Source: Nevskiaceae bacterium (GTDB lineage: Bacteria > Pseudomonadota > Gammaproteobacteria > Steroidobacterales > Steroidobacteraceae). From it: a DNA stretch of 8,273 nucleotides. Each line of letters opens with the position of its first letter. Position 1 is the first letter of the stretch. The notes under the pieces are model-generated. The model saw only the letters and a program-made list of their open reading frames with translations. It did no database searches and was not told the DNA's origin. This document shows positions 1-6,874 of the stretch, in pieces. The position numbers were made by a program, and so were the translations under genes. The stretch covers positions 1 through 8,273 of the forward strand of contig JAITMN010000115.1 in the NCBI GenBank assembly GCA_031277355.1. Direction: 5' to 3'.

Positions 1-415
1 CGGCAGCCCGGTGGCCGCGAAGTTTCAGCGATTGCTGGATTTGATCGACTACAACTACAGCTATAACTGCTTCGCGGCGATCAAGCAGGCCAAGGCAAGG
101 TTGTCGTCGGTGGAGAACACCGTCATCGACATTCCCGAGTTGAACTTGCAGTTGCCGTTCTCGCGGGTTGAACTCGACGCCATCCTCGCGCCGGTGCTCG
201 ACAGCTTGCGTGCGGCGATTGCGGAGGTGCTGGCGCGTGCGGGCTGCGAGGCGGGGCAGGTGAATGTGGTGATTCGCACGGGCGGTACGTCGGAGATCGT
301 CGCGGTGCGAAGGCTGTTGGAGGAGCAGTTCGCGGGCAGGGTGGTGGGGCATGACCCCTTCACCAGCGTGGCCTGCGGGCTGGCGATTGGGAGTTATGGG
401 GGGTGGCGGGTGTAG
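1..415 (+). CDS. Hsp70/YegD-like chaperone, C-terminal part (5' end outside window)
   Basis: This is the 3' end of an Hsp70-family gene. The reading frame is open from base 2, so the GTG at base 11 is probably internal and not the start. The visible 137 or so residues hold the last part of the actin-like ATPase domain: a helical stretch with an AIKQAKARLS segment, then the nucleotide-binding signature RTGGTSEI followed by DPFTSVACGLAIGSY. That last pattern is typical of the short Hsp70 relatives such as YegD, which end with the ATPase domain and lack the substrate-binding domain. The protein ends about 12 residues after the GLA motif, in agreement with that group. It converges on the minus-strand genes and has no evident link to the copper or redox genes. 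Family assignment is firm; substrate and exact role are unknown. Confidence 0.85.
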   Translation, partial: GSPVAAKFQRLLDLIDYNYSYNCFAAIKQAKARLSSVENTVIDIPELNLQLPFSRVELDAILAPVLDSLRAAIAEVLARAGCEAGQVNVVIRTGGTSEIVAVRRLLEEQFAGRVVGHDPFTSVACGLAIGSYGGWRV

Positions 416-428
416 TACCGCCGCCCAT

Positions 429-452
429 GTGAGCCTTCAACGAAGGGTTCAC
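429..452 (+). terminator. Stem-loop between convergent genes, possible terminator
   Basis: A 24-base inverted repeat, GTGAGCCTT / AGGGTTCAC around a 6-base loop, gives a 9-bp stem with two G-U pairs when transcribed on the plus strand. It starts 13 bases after the stop of the Hsp70-like gene and lies in the 46-base convergent gap. No T-run follows, so it is not a classical intrinsic terminator. On the minus strand two of the pairs become mismatches, so it would serve the plus-strand gene better. Confidence 0.3.
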
Positions 453-461
453 GCCCGATTG

Positions 462-1610
462 CTAATACGCCCGCCCCCTGAGCATGCACTTGGAGCAAGC
501 CGTGAGCGTCTGCGTTACGCGAATCCCCGCGTACAGACCGCTTTGACTGCCGATCTGTTCACGCGCGGCGCTGAGCGCGATGGTGGTTTGCGAGGGCAGG
601 TTGTAGCCGATGCTGGCGGAGTAGATTTTGTCGCGTTGCCGTGGCTGCGCGCGTTCGGTGGTCCAGCGTTGCGTGGTGGCCAGTTCAAGCACCCAGCGGC
701 CCGTGGTGTATTCGGCTGAGCCGGTGAGGAAGGTTCGCGTGCGGCCGTCCACGCCTTCGAAGTTGTCGCGGCGCACGGCTTCGGCATAAAGCTGAAGCTG
801 GCTGTAGCGTCCGCGCAGTGTGTCGGCGACGCCCCAGCGAAGCGGGATCACCAGATTGCTGCCCAGCGTGGTCCACCATTCGCTGGCTTCGGAGCCATAG
901 GTCTTGCCCCAGCGGATCACGCCGGCCTGATAGCTCAGGTGCGACCAGTCGCCCAGCGGTTTGTTGATCACGTCGTAGGTCAGCAGCACGTTTTCGGGCA
1001 GACGGGTGTTGCCCACGCCGCCGTCCTTGTAGCGAATCATGCCTTCGTCGTAGGGGTAGCTTCGATGCAGGAAGGTGCGATCAACGATGAACGCTGAAAG
1101 CGTGAGTTGCCGCCAACCGCTGGATTCATCATCGAAAACGTAGACCCGCTCCACGCCGAGCATTTCGCTGGGTTCGTAGGCTTCCGGTTCTTCGGTGAGG
1201 TCGGAGGCCCACGGGCCGCCCAACATGCCGTAGGCGCGGCCGAAGTTCTGCACGAACTTGCCCACTCGCCAATCGCCGTAACGCAGATACAGTTCCTTGA
1301 ACTTGCCGCCTTCCTGACGGTTCAATCCGCGATTGATGAACAGTTCGTTGTTCGGGTTGTCTTCGGGAAGCGATGCGCGCGGCTTGAATTGCACCAAGCC
1401 GGTGAACGACAGCGCATCGCTGACTTCCAGCGTCAGCGTGGAGTCGCCCCACAGCACGAAGCCCGGGCCACGATCGGGGCCGGTGTCCGATTCCATGTTC
1501 GCGTAGTCCACGGCGAGCACGGTGTCGAAGCTGAGCTTCGGCCAGAGGTCATCGGCGGCGGTGGCGGTGGTTGCAGCAAGGGCAAGTGCGAATCCGATCA
1601 GTGAGCGCAT
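462..1610 (-). CDS. Outer-membrane beta-barrel (porin-like) protein
   Basis: A protein of 382 residues that I read as an outer-membrane beta-barrel. It opens with a clear signal peptide (MRSLIGFALALAATTATA, then ADD). The rest is rich in alternating polar and hydrophobic segments with many aromatic residues and Asp/Asn/Gly turns (for example LYLRYGDWRVGKFVQNFG and TGRWVLELATTQRW). It ends in tyrosine, as barrel proteins recognised by the BAM machinery usually end in an aromatic residue. I chose the ATG at 1610 because the signal peptide begins there. An in-frame ATG at 1649 would add 13 Pro/Thr-rich residues in front of the signal peptide. Neither start has a good ribosome binding site. The start lies 10 bases after the oxidase stop, suggesting translational coupling. 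A CxxC pair (ACSKC) sits close to the C-terminus, which is odd for a porin. I cannot assign a named family or substrate. Confidence 0.7.
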   Translation of the reverse strand: MRSLIGFALALAATTATAADDLWPKLSFDTVLAVDYANMESDTGPDRGPGFVLWGDSTLTLEVSDALSFTGLVQFKPRASLPEDNPNNELFINRGLNRQEGGKFKELYLRYGDWRVGKFVQNFGRAYGMLGGPWASDLTEEPEAYEPSEMLGVERVYVFDDESSGWRQLTLSAFIVDRTFLHRSYPYDEGMIRYKDGGVGNTRLPENVLLTYDVINKPLGDWSHLSYQAGVIRWGKTYGSEASEWWTTLGSNLVIPLRWGVADTLRGRYSQLQLYAEAVRRDNFEGVDGRTRTFLTGSAEYTTGRWVLELATTQRWTTERAQPRQRDKIYSASIGYNLPSQTTIALSAAREQIGSQSGLYAGIRVTQTLTACSKCMLRGRAY

Positions 1611-1620
1611 GGTGGGGCCG

Positions 1621-3096
1621 TCAGTGCTGGTGGGTGGAGGCGGACGCATCAGACATCGGTCCGACCTTCGGATCGTAGACTTCGATCTGCTGCATCATGC
1701 CCTTGTCTTCGTGTTCGAGAATGTGGCAATGGAACATGAAGCGCCCGACGATCAACGGATCGGTGAACGCGATGCGCACTTTGACTTCGCCGTGAATGGG
1801 AAGGTCTACCGTGTCTACCAGTCCGTTGAATGGCACGGGTTTGCCATTGATGCTCAGCACCTGGAATGTGACTTGATGGATGTGAAACGTGTGCAGTTCA
1901 TCGGCGGAGTTGCGCAGCGTCCATTCCTCGATATTGCCGAGCGGCACACTCACATTCACCTCCTCGTGGTCGAAGGTGGCGTGATTGATGAAGAACAGGC
2001 CGGTGGCCGGGTCCGATGAAAAAGTGAACATCCGTTCGGCGTCGATGCGATCACCCGGAATCGGCTTGCTGGTGCGGGCGTTGGCCGAAACGCTCAACGC
2101 AGCCAGCGGCGCGGGCGGTGGCCGCGCCGAATCCACTGCCGACACCATCAGCGCAAGGTCTTGCGCGCCGAACATGTCGCCGGCCGGACCGGTGGTGGTT
2201 TTCTCCGCCACCAGCGTATAGGAGCCGGCGGCTCCCGCCGTGACCAGAACGTCGGTGCGTTCGGCCGGGGCGATGATGATTTCGCGCGTGACCTGGGGAT
2301 TCACGAGGGGGTGGGAATCGTGGCCCACTATCGTGAACGAATGATCTTGCAGCGACAGACGAAAATAAGCGTTGGCGGTTTGATTGCTCAGACGCCAGAG
2401 CTGCGTTTCGCCCGGTTGAATGTCGATGCGCGGCTGGAACTGGCCGTTCACCGTCTTGAGCGTCAAGTGAAAGGGCTTGGGCACCGATTGCAGGCTGCCG
2501 GCTTTGTCGGGCGCGAAATCCTTCAGCACCAATAGCCGTTCCGTCAGTGGTTTGGTTGCGGGGACTTCATCCTGAAAGCCATCGATGATCAGCGTGCCGC
2601 TGAGCCCGCCCATCAACTGACGCTCGGCGAATTGATGTCCATGCGTGTGATACCAGAAGACGCCGGGCGGATGATCGGCCGGAATCGGGATTTCGTAGTC
2701 CCAGGTTTCGCCGGGTTGCACCATGTGCATCGCGTTGTCGCCGTGGTCCAGCGGCGAGACTTCAAGGCCGTGAAAGTGGATGTTGGTTTCCTGCGCCAGA
2801 TGGTTGATCAATTTCAGGTGCAGTACGTCGCCGCGCTTCAGGTGCAGCACCGGGCCGCCGTAGACGCCGTTGTAGGTGGCGCCACGGACGGCGTAAGGCC
2901 CTACCATCGTGTCCGTTTCCTTGGCTTCCAGCGTGACGTTGAGTTGCCCGTTCTGGCTGCGATATTCAAGCGGCGTTTGCAGCGGCGCGGCCTGGGGGGA
3001 GATTGCTGGCGGGCGGCGCAGCAGCGCATCGAATGGACCTGCGATGGCCTGAGTTGCCCAGACCAGCGCGATCACCAGCGGCAATGATCCGCGCAT
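1621..3096 (-). CDS. Periplasmic multicopper oxidase (laccase/CueO/CotA-like)
   Basis: A 491-residue multicopper oxidase with three cupredoxin domains and all copper ligands in place. The trinuclear site is formed by H107-F-H109-G and H150-T-H152-G in the first domain, and by H405-I-H407 and H456-C-H458 in the last. The type 1 copper ligands are H402, C457, H462 and M467 (HCHILEHEDKGM). The enzyme couples one-electron oxidation of a substrate (phenolics, metal ions such as Cu(I), or similar) to reduction of O2 to water. An N-terminal hydrophobic stretch (residues 4-19, ending AIA) looks like a Sec signal peptide; there is no twin-arginine. There is no long Met-rich loop as in E. coli CueO, so a cuprous oxidase role is possible but not shown by the sequence. 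A GGGGGAT ribosome binding site lies 7 bases before the ATG. The gene follows the dehydrogenase after 147 bases and is nearly joined to the barrel gene. Confidence 0.93.
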   Translation of the reverse strand: MRGSLPLVIALVWATQAIAGPFDALLRRPPAISPQAAPLQTPLEYRSQNGQLNVTLEAKETDTMVGPYAVRGATYNGVYGGPVLHLKRGDVLHLKLINHLAQETNIHFHGLEVSPLDHGDNAMHMVQPGETWDYEIPIPADHPPGVFWYHTHGHQFAERQLMGGLSGTLIIDGFQDEVPATKPLTERLLVLKDFAPDKAGSLQSVPKPFHLTLKTVNGQFQPRIDIQPGETQLWRLSNQTANAYFRLSLQDHSFTIVGHDSHPLVNPQVTREIIIAPAERTDVLVTAGAAGSYTLVAEKTTTGPAGDMFGAQDLALMVSAVDSARPPPAPLAALSVSANARTSKPIPGDRIDAERMFTFSSDPATGLFFINHATFDHEEVNVSVPLGNIEEWTLRNSADELHTFHIHQVTFQVLSINGKPVPFNGLVDTVDLPIHGEVKVRIAFTDPLIVGRFMFHCHILEHEDKGMMQQIEVYDPKVGPMSDASASTHQH

Positions 3097-3123
3097 TGTT
3101 CATCCCCCGTCTTTGAATTCTTA

Positions 3124-3156
3124 CAGGTTACTGACGTTGCATTGAAAAGCAACCTG
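3124..3156 (-). promoter_or_regulatory. Inverted repeat with a GTAACC box ahead of the oxidase gene
   Basis: In the 147-base gap upstream of the oxidase, CAGGTT (3124-3129) faces AACCTG (3151-3156), and within it GTTGC (3136-3140) faces GCAAC (3149-3153). On the minus strand the promoter-proximal arm contains GTAACC (3131-3126), identical to the -35 box of the Caulobacter SigF motif. The sequence 16 bases further on is CGGGGG, which shares only CG with the expected -10 element and coincides with the ribosome binding site. This may be a weak or alternative promoter or an operator, or the resemblance may be chance. No intrinsic terminator for the dehydrogenase gene is visible in this gap. Confidence 0.25.
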
Positions 3157-3243
3157 CTATTTCGAAGTGGCGGGGGTTCTTTGCTTTATCAGTGTGCCGT
3201 CAGGGTGTTGTCAGCTTTGTGTCGGCGTGATGGCGCTGCGTCG

Positions 3244-4857
3244 TTACGGCAGCGCGTACGCAAACAATGAATTGCCCGCAGCGATGGCGATGTACTGCTT
3301 GCCGTTCACCGAATAGCTCATCGCGCCGGCGTTGATCTGCCCGCCCACGGAAGCTTTCCACAGCAGCGCGCCGGTGTTGCCGTCCAGTGCCAGGAAGTAG
3401 CCGTCGCGACCGCCGCTGAATACCAGATCGCTTGCCGTCACCAGCGTGCCGCCCCAGGTGATATCGCTGAGGCGGAATTCCCACTTCGGGTTGAGCGTCT
3501 GCGGATCATAGGCGCGCACGACGCCGAAGGGCTCGGTGTCGTTGTTGAAGAAGGGGATCAGGTTGGTTTGCCCCATTGCTGTTTGCTGATTGTTCGCAGT
3601 GGCGGCTTTGGGGAATTGACCGGCAATGGCCGTTGATGCCGAGTTCTCCCAGCTTGCAACATAGAACAGCCCGGTGCGCGGACTGAACGCAGGCGGGGCC
3701 CAATTCGTGCCGCCATGCACATGCGGGTAGATCAGCGTGCCTTCGGCGCTGGGAAATTTCACGCGATTGGGGCGGCCCTTGGCGTCGAAGCCATCGAGCC
3801 AATTGGCCTTCACATAGGGTTTGCCGGCGAGGAATTCGCCGGTGACGCGATCCAGCACATACATCACGCCATTGCGATTGGCCCAGAGCATCACCTTGCG
3901 CGGCTGGCCGCGATATTGAATGTCGGCCAGCACCGGCACTTGGGTGGAGTCGTAATCGAGTTCATCGTGCGGCGTGAATTGGTAGTGCCACTTGAGCTTG
4001 CCGGTGTTGACGTCGAGCGCGACGACGCTGTCGCTATACAGGTTGTCGCCCAGACGCTTCGAGCCATCCCAATCCGGTGCGGGATTGCCGGTGCCGAAGT
4101 ACACCAGACGGGTTTCAGGGTCATATGCGCCCGCGTTCCATACGCCGGTGCCGCCGGTTTTCCACGAGTCGCCCGACCAGGTGTCGTGGCCGGGTTCGCC
4201 GGGGCCGGGGATGGTGTAGAAGCGCCACAGTTCCTTGCCGCTGGCGGCATCGTGGGCGGCGATGAAGCCGCGAATGGGGTTGTCGCCGCCGCCGACGCCG
4301 ACGATCACCTTGTCTTCGACGATCAGCGGCGGAGCGGTCATCGCGTAGCGCTCGGCGGCGTTGGCGACGGTGGTTTTCCACAGCAGTTGGCCGCTGCGCG
4401 CATCCACCGCGATCAGCAATGCGTCGATGGTCGCCATGTATAGCGTGTTGCCGAGAATCGCAAGGCCACGATTCACGCGGCCGCAGCAGGGGCGCGCTTC
4501 GGGTGCGGGTGTGTGGGTGAAGGTCCAGAACGGGCGTCCGGTGGTGGCGTCGAGCGCAACGATGTTGTTCGGCGCTTCCACGGTATACATCACGCCATCG
4601 ACCACCAGCGGCGTGGTCTCGAATTTTTCGAGCGAGCGCGCCTGCCATATCCATTGCTGTTGCAGGCCCTTCACGTTGGCGGGTGTGATTTGCGTGAGGC
4701 CGCTGTAGCGCTGATTGAACGGCGTGACCGAGTACGACAGCCAGTTGTGCGGCTCGCTGTCGGCATGCAGGATGCGCTCGAACGATACCGGCGATTGCGC
4801 CTGCGCCGACAGTGCGGCGGCGGCAAGGGTCATTGCGAGAAATACTCTGGCGCGCAT
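3244..4857 (-). CDS. PQQ-dependent alcohol/methanol-type dehydrogenase
   Basis: A 537-residue periplasmic quinoprotein with a Sec signal peptide (about residues 1-20, ending AQAQ). The body is an eight-bladed propeller with repeated blade motifs (ALDATTGRPFW, AVDARSGQLLW, ALDVNTGKLKW, ALDGNTGALLW). Adjacent cysteines C124-C125 (RPCCGRVNRG) match the disulfide ring that lies over PQQ in methanol and ethanol dehydrogenases. D301 is the expected catalytic base, and D303 in the D-Y-D triplet corresponds to the extra aspartate of lanthanide-using XoxF/ExaF types. No cytochrome domain is fused at the C-terminus (the protein ends after the last blade), so electrons must go to a separate carrier, most likely the diheme cytochrome encoded just upstream. 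The ATG follows that gene's TGA after one base. Known members oxidise alcohols, aldehydes or polyvinyl alcohol; the substrate here cannot be read from the sequence. Confidence 0.92.
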   Translation of the reverse strand: MRARVFLAMTLAAAALSAQAQSPVSFERILHADSEPHNWLSYSVTPFNQRYSGLTQITPANVKGLQQQWIWQARSLEKFETTPLVVDGVMYTVEAPNNIVALDATTGRPFWTFTHTPAPEARPCCGRVNRGLAILGNTLYMATIDALLIAVDARSGQLLWKTTVANAAERYAMTAPPLIVEDKVIVGVGGGDNPIRGFIAAHDAASGKELWRFYTIPGPGEPGHDTWSGDSWKTGGTGVWNAGAYDPETRLVYFGTGNPAPDWDGSKRLGDNLYSDSVVALDVNTGKLKWHYQFTPHDELDYDSTQVPVLADIQYRGQPRKVMLWANRNGVMYVLDRVTGEFLAGKPYVKANWLDGFDAKGRPNRVKFPSAEGTLIYPHVHGGTNWAPPAFSPRTGLFYVASWENSASTAIAGQFPKAATANNQQTAMGQTNLIPFFNNDTEPFGVVRAYDPQTLNPKWEFRLSDITWGGTLVTASDLVFSGGRDGYFLALDGNTGALLWKASVGGQINAGAMSYSVNGKQYIAIAAGNSLFAYALP

Positions 4858-4858
4858 T

Positions 4859-5626
4859 TCAACGAGTCCTCAGTGATGACAGGTAGCTCACCAGGTCGGT
4901 GAGTTCCTGCGCCGTCAGCGTCGTGGCGTAGGACGGCATCGGTGAAGTGATGAAGGCGGCTTCGCGCAGGTCGGCCTTGCTGAACGCGCGCAGGCGCTGG
5001 TTCGAGTCGAGCAGATGAACGCTGAAGGTGTCGTGACTGAGCAATCGGCCTTCAACCTGAGTGCCATCGTTCAGCGTGACGCGATAGTAACGGTCTTGCG
5101 GTTGCACCTGCGCGTTGGGGTCGGTGAGCGCGCGTTGCAATTCGGCGGCGGTGCGCGCTGCGCCGATGGTTGTGAGGTCGGGGCCAAGGCCAGAGCCCGC
5201 GCCCTGCACGCGATGGCAGGAAGCGCAATCGCCCTTGGTGTCGAACAAGGTTTTGCCGCGCGCGGCATCGCCCACAAGCGTGGTTGCGCTGATGCTGGCC
5301 CAGCGCGCACGCAGATAGGCAACCACTTGCGATGCCTGCGCCGGGCTCATCTGCGTGGCGGGCATCGGCGTGTTGGGGATGCCGGTGAGAATGGTCTGCA
5401 CCAGTTCGGCGTCGGTCATCGGGCGGCGCAGGCGTCCACGGCCGATGTCGATGCCTTGAATCTGGTCACCATCCGGGCCGTGACAGTTGGCGCAACTGGC
5501 TTTGAAGGCGGTTTCGCCGTCGAGAAGGTCCGACGCGGTTTCGTGCTGGGCATGTAGCGGCGTGTGATGAAACAGGGCGCAGAGCGCGCCGAGAATCAGC
5601 GCAGCGGTGAAGGTTTTTGTTCTCAT
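4859..5626 (-). CDS. Periplasmic diheme c-type cytochrome
   Basis: A 255-residue exported cytochrome with a signal peptide (hydrophobic residues 7-19, cleavage near HAQ) and two covalent haem sites: C45-A-N-C-H49 and C134-A-S-C-H138. The first domain is an ordinary short class I cytochrome c, with methionine candidates M88 and M93. The second resembles the domain called 'putative heme-binding domain, Pirellula/Verrucomicrobium type': CxxCHRVxGxGxxxGPDLTxIG, then a long insert with DGTQVEGRLLSHDTFSVHLLD, and the distal methionine M230 in SPMPSY. The gene sits one base upstream of the PQQ dehydrogenase and is its natural electron acceptor, passing electrons to a terminal oxidase. It begins 40 bases after the anti-sigma gene stop with only a weak ribosome binding site, so it may be read from the sigma-factor promoter. 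The partner role is inferred from context and from known quinohaemoprotein systems. Confidence 0.9.
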   Translation of the reverse strand: MRTKTFTAALILGALCALFHHTPLHAQHETASDLLDGETAFKASCANCHGPDGDQIQGIDIGRGRLRRPMTDAELVQTILTGIPNTPMPATQMSPAQASQVVAYLRARWASISATTLVGDAARGKTLFDTKGDCASCHRVQGAGSGLGPDLTTIGAARTAAELQRALTDPNAQVQPQDRYYRVTLNDGTQVEGRLLSHDTFSVHLLDSNQRLRAFSKADLREAAFITSPMPSYATTLTAQELTDLVSYLSSLRTR

Positions 5627-5666
5627 GGGGCCGGAATCCTACCCCATTTCAGCGCCGCGAAATTCT

Positions 5667-6302
5667 CTACCAGCGCAGGATTCGTGCGCCGGCCAGCGCG
5701 CCCACGGCGGCCACCAGCGCCGTGGCGAGGCCGTACCAGAGTGCGACGAACAGCGGGCTGTCGTCGGGGCAGTGCGTGGCGTAGAGCACGCCGCCAATGC
5801 CGGCGCTCACCAACCCGGCCACTGCGCCGGCCATTGCCGGGCGGGTGGGGGCTGCGCGCCGCAGCGTGTAGAGCGTTGCCGCCAGCGGCGCGGCAGCGAA
5901 TGTGGGGATCAGCCGCAGGCACCAGGTGGAGTTGTGTCCGTGCGCGGCTTGCCACCATGTTGCTTGGGGCAGCAGCAGCAATTCGGTGGTCACGGCTATC
6001 AGCAGCGCGGCCAGTATCAGCAGCAGTGGAATACGCAGTTTGCCGGTGATGGCTTCCGGGCGGGTCAGGCGCAGCAGCAGTGCGCCTGCGGCAAGGATCA
6101 ACGCGGCGTTGATGGCGAGCTTGAAGATGAAGCGCGGGCTGCTCAATGAGGCGATCACATCGGCGCGCCAGCCCGCCACGATGAGATAGAGCGTTATCGC
6201 CACGGCCACGCCGGGCAGCAGCGTGCGCAGCAATTGCTGCGCGGGTGCGGGTGCGGTGATGCGGTCTGCCGCCAGAAGGTTGAGCAGTTCGTCGGTTTTC
6301 AC
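5667..6302 (-). CDS. nrsF: NrsF-type anti-sigma factor (DUF1109), integral membrane
   Basis: A 211-residue membrane protein with six predicted helices (about 32-46, 58-78, 90-112, 128-147, 155-175 and 184-208) and a short cytoplasmic N-terminus (MKTDELLNLLAADR) typical of DUF1109/NrsF proteins. The family signature HCPDDSPLFVALWY is present near residues 177-190. Two cysteines, C128 and C178, occupy positions that match the pair shown to matter for NrsF in Caulobacter, where the protein retains the SigF sigma factor at the membrane and releases it under metal or oxidative stress. The start is a GTG overlapping the sigma-factor stop in GTGA, so the two are translationally coupled and made in fixed ratio. 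The sequence ends ILRW, also usual for the family. The stress signal in this organism is inferred from relatives and from the bufferin neighbours. Confidence 0.9.
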   Translation of the reverse strand: MKTDELLNLLAADRITAPAPAQQLLRTLLPGVAVAITLYLIVAGWRADVIASLSSPRFIFKLAINAALILAAGALLLRLTRPEAITGKLRIPLLLILAALLIAVTTELLLLPQATWWQAAHGHNSTWCLRLIPTFAAAPLAATLYTLRRAAPTRPAMAGAVAGLVSAGIGGVLYATHCPDDSPLFVALWYGLATALVAAVGALAGARILRW

Positions 6303-6859
6303 GTTTGTTCCTCGCGTATGCGCCTGGCGAGCCGTTGCAAACAGCGATGCAGCGTCACGCGCACCGCGCCCTCCGACATGCCCAGCGCGACGGCTGCTTC
6401 ACGCGCCGTGCGTCCTTCGATGGCAACGCCGAGCACGATGGCCCGCTGACGTTCGTCGAGCAGATTGAGCAGGTGGCCGATATCGCGCGTGGCGCTTGTT
6501 TGCTCCGGTTGCGGCGTGTCGGGGAGATCGTCCAGCATTTCATCAAGAGGAACTTCCGCGCGGCGATGGCGGCGGCGCAATTGATCCACGAGCTTGTTGC
6601 GCGCGATGGCCGCCACCCACGGCACGAAGGGCGCATCGCGCCGCCAGGTGTGGCGCTTCAGATGAATGGCCAGCAGGGTTTCTTGCACCGCTTCCTCCGT
6701 ATCCGCATCGCCGTGACCCGTTTGCAGCAGACGCGCCCGCAAACGGGTGCGCAGCCAGCGGCTCAGTTCGAGCAGCAGCCCGTGGTACGCCGTTTCGTTT
6801 CCGGCGATGGCCGCCTGCATGGCCGCAGCCCACCGCGCTTCGCGCTGCTCTGGATTCAC
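6299..6859 (-). CDS. sigF: ECF-family RNA polymerase sigma factor (SigF-like, ECF16 type)
   Basis: A 186-residue ECF sigma factor. Region 2 spans about residues 15-100 (DADTEEAVQETLLAIHLKRH, then PFVPWVAAIARNKLVDQLRR). An acidic, Pro-rich linker follows (103-125), and then region 4, residues 128-180, with the helix-turn-helix RTAREAAVALGMSEGAVRVTLHR written here in part: TAREAAVALGMSEGAVR. The paired DUF1109 gene places it in the SigF/NrsF type. The GTG start at 6859 is preceded by AGAGG (6868-6864). The next in-frame ATG, at 6820, would remove 13 residues, including the EREARW-like N-terminus common in relatives, so the GTG is preferred. A promoter of the type this sigma factor should recognise lies immediately upstream, implying autoregulation. 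The likely regulon visible here is its own operon plus the divergent bufferin operon. Confidence 0.93.
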   Translation of the reverse strand: MNPEQREARWAAAMQAAIAGNETAYHGLLLELSRWLRTRLRARLLQTGHGDADTEEAVQETLLAIHLKRHTWRRDAPFVPWVAAIARNKLVDQLRRRHRRAEVPLDEMLDDLPDTPQPEQTSATRDIGHLLNLLDERQRAIVLGVAIEGRTAREAAVALGMSEGAVRVTLHRCLQRLARRIREEQT

Positions 6860-6863
6860 AACA

Positions 6864-6868
6864 CCTCT
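6864..6868 (-). promoter_or_regulatory. Ribosome binding site of the sigma-factor gene
   Basis: AGAGG on the minus strand (6868-6864), 4 bases before the GTG start at 6859. It supports the GTG as start. It lies only about 6 bases after the -10 element, so it would be at or near the very 5' end of the transcript. Confidence 0.55.
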
Positions 6869-6874
6869 GGGGAC

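Noticed and set aside
11..415. Complete 134-residue gene starting at GTG 11
   Set aside because: The frame is open to the left edge and the protein starts in the middle of an Hsp70 ATPase domain, so it is a 5'-truncated part of a larger gene.
1276..1300. GTAACG inside the barrel gene on the plus strand, and similar boxes near 515, 5086 and 8102
   Set aside because: None has a CGWA element 16 bases downstream, and all lie inside genes, so they look like chance matches to the -35 box.
1611..1649. N-terminal extension of the barrel protein from ATG 1649, overlapping the oxidase gene
   Set aside because: It would put 13 Pro/Thr-rich residues before a good signal peptide and has no ribosome binding site; ATG 1610 fits better.
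3221..3247. GTAACG-N17-CGAC on the minus strand at the dehydrogenase stop as a SigF promoter for the oxidase
   Set aside because: Spacing is one base longer than in the two convincing promoters, the -10 is imperfect, and the box is created by the stop codon; noted only as part of the gap finding.
3715..4443. 242-codon plus-strand frame opposite the PQQ dehydrogenase
   Set aside because: It has no family motif and lies wholly within a gene with clear propeller repeats; composition is typical of antisense frames in GC-rich DNA.
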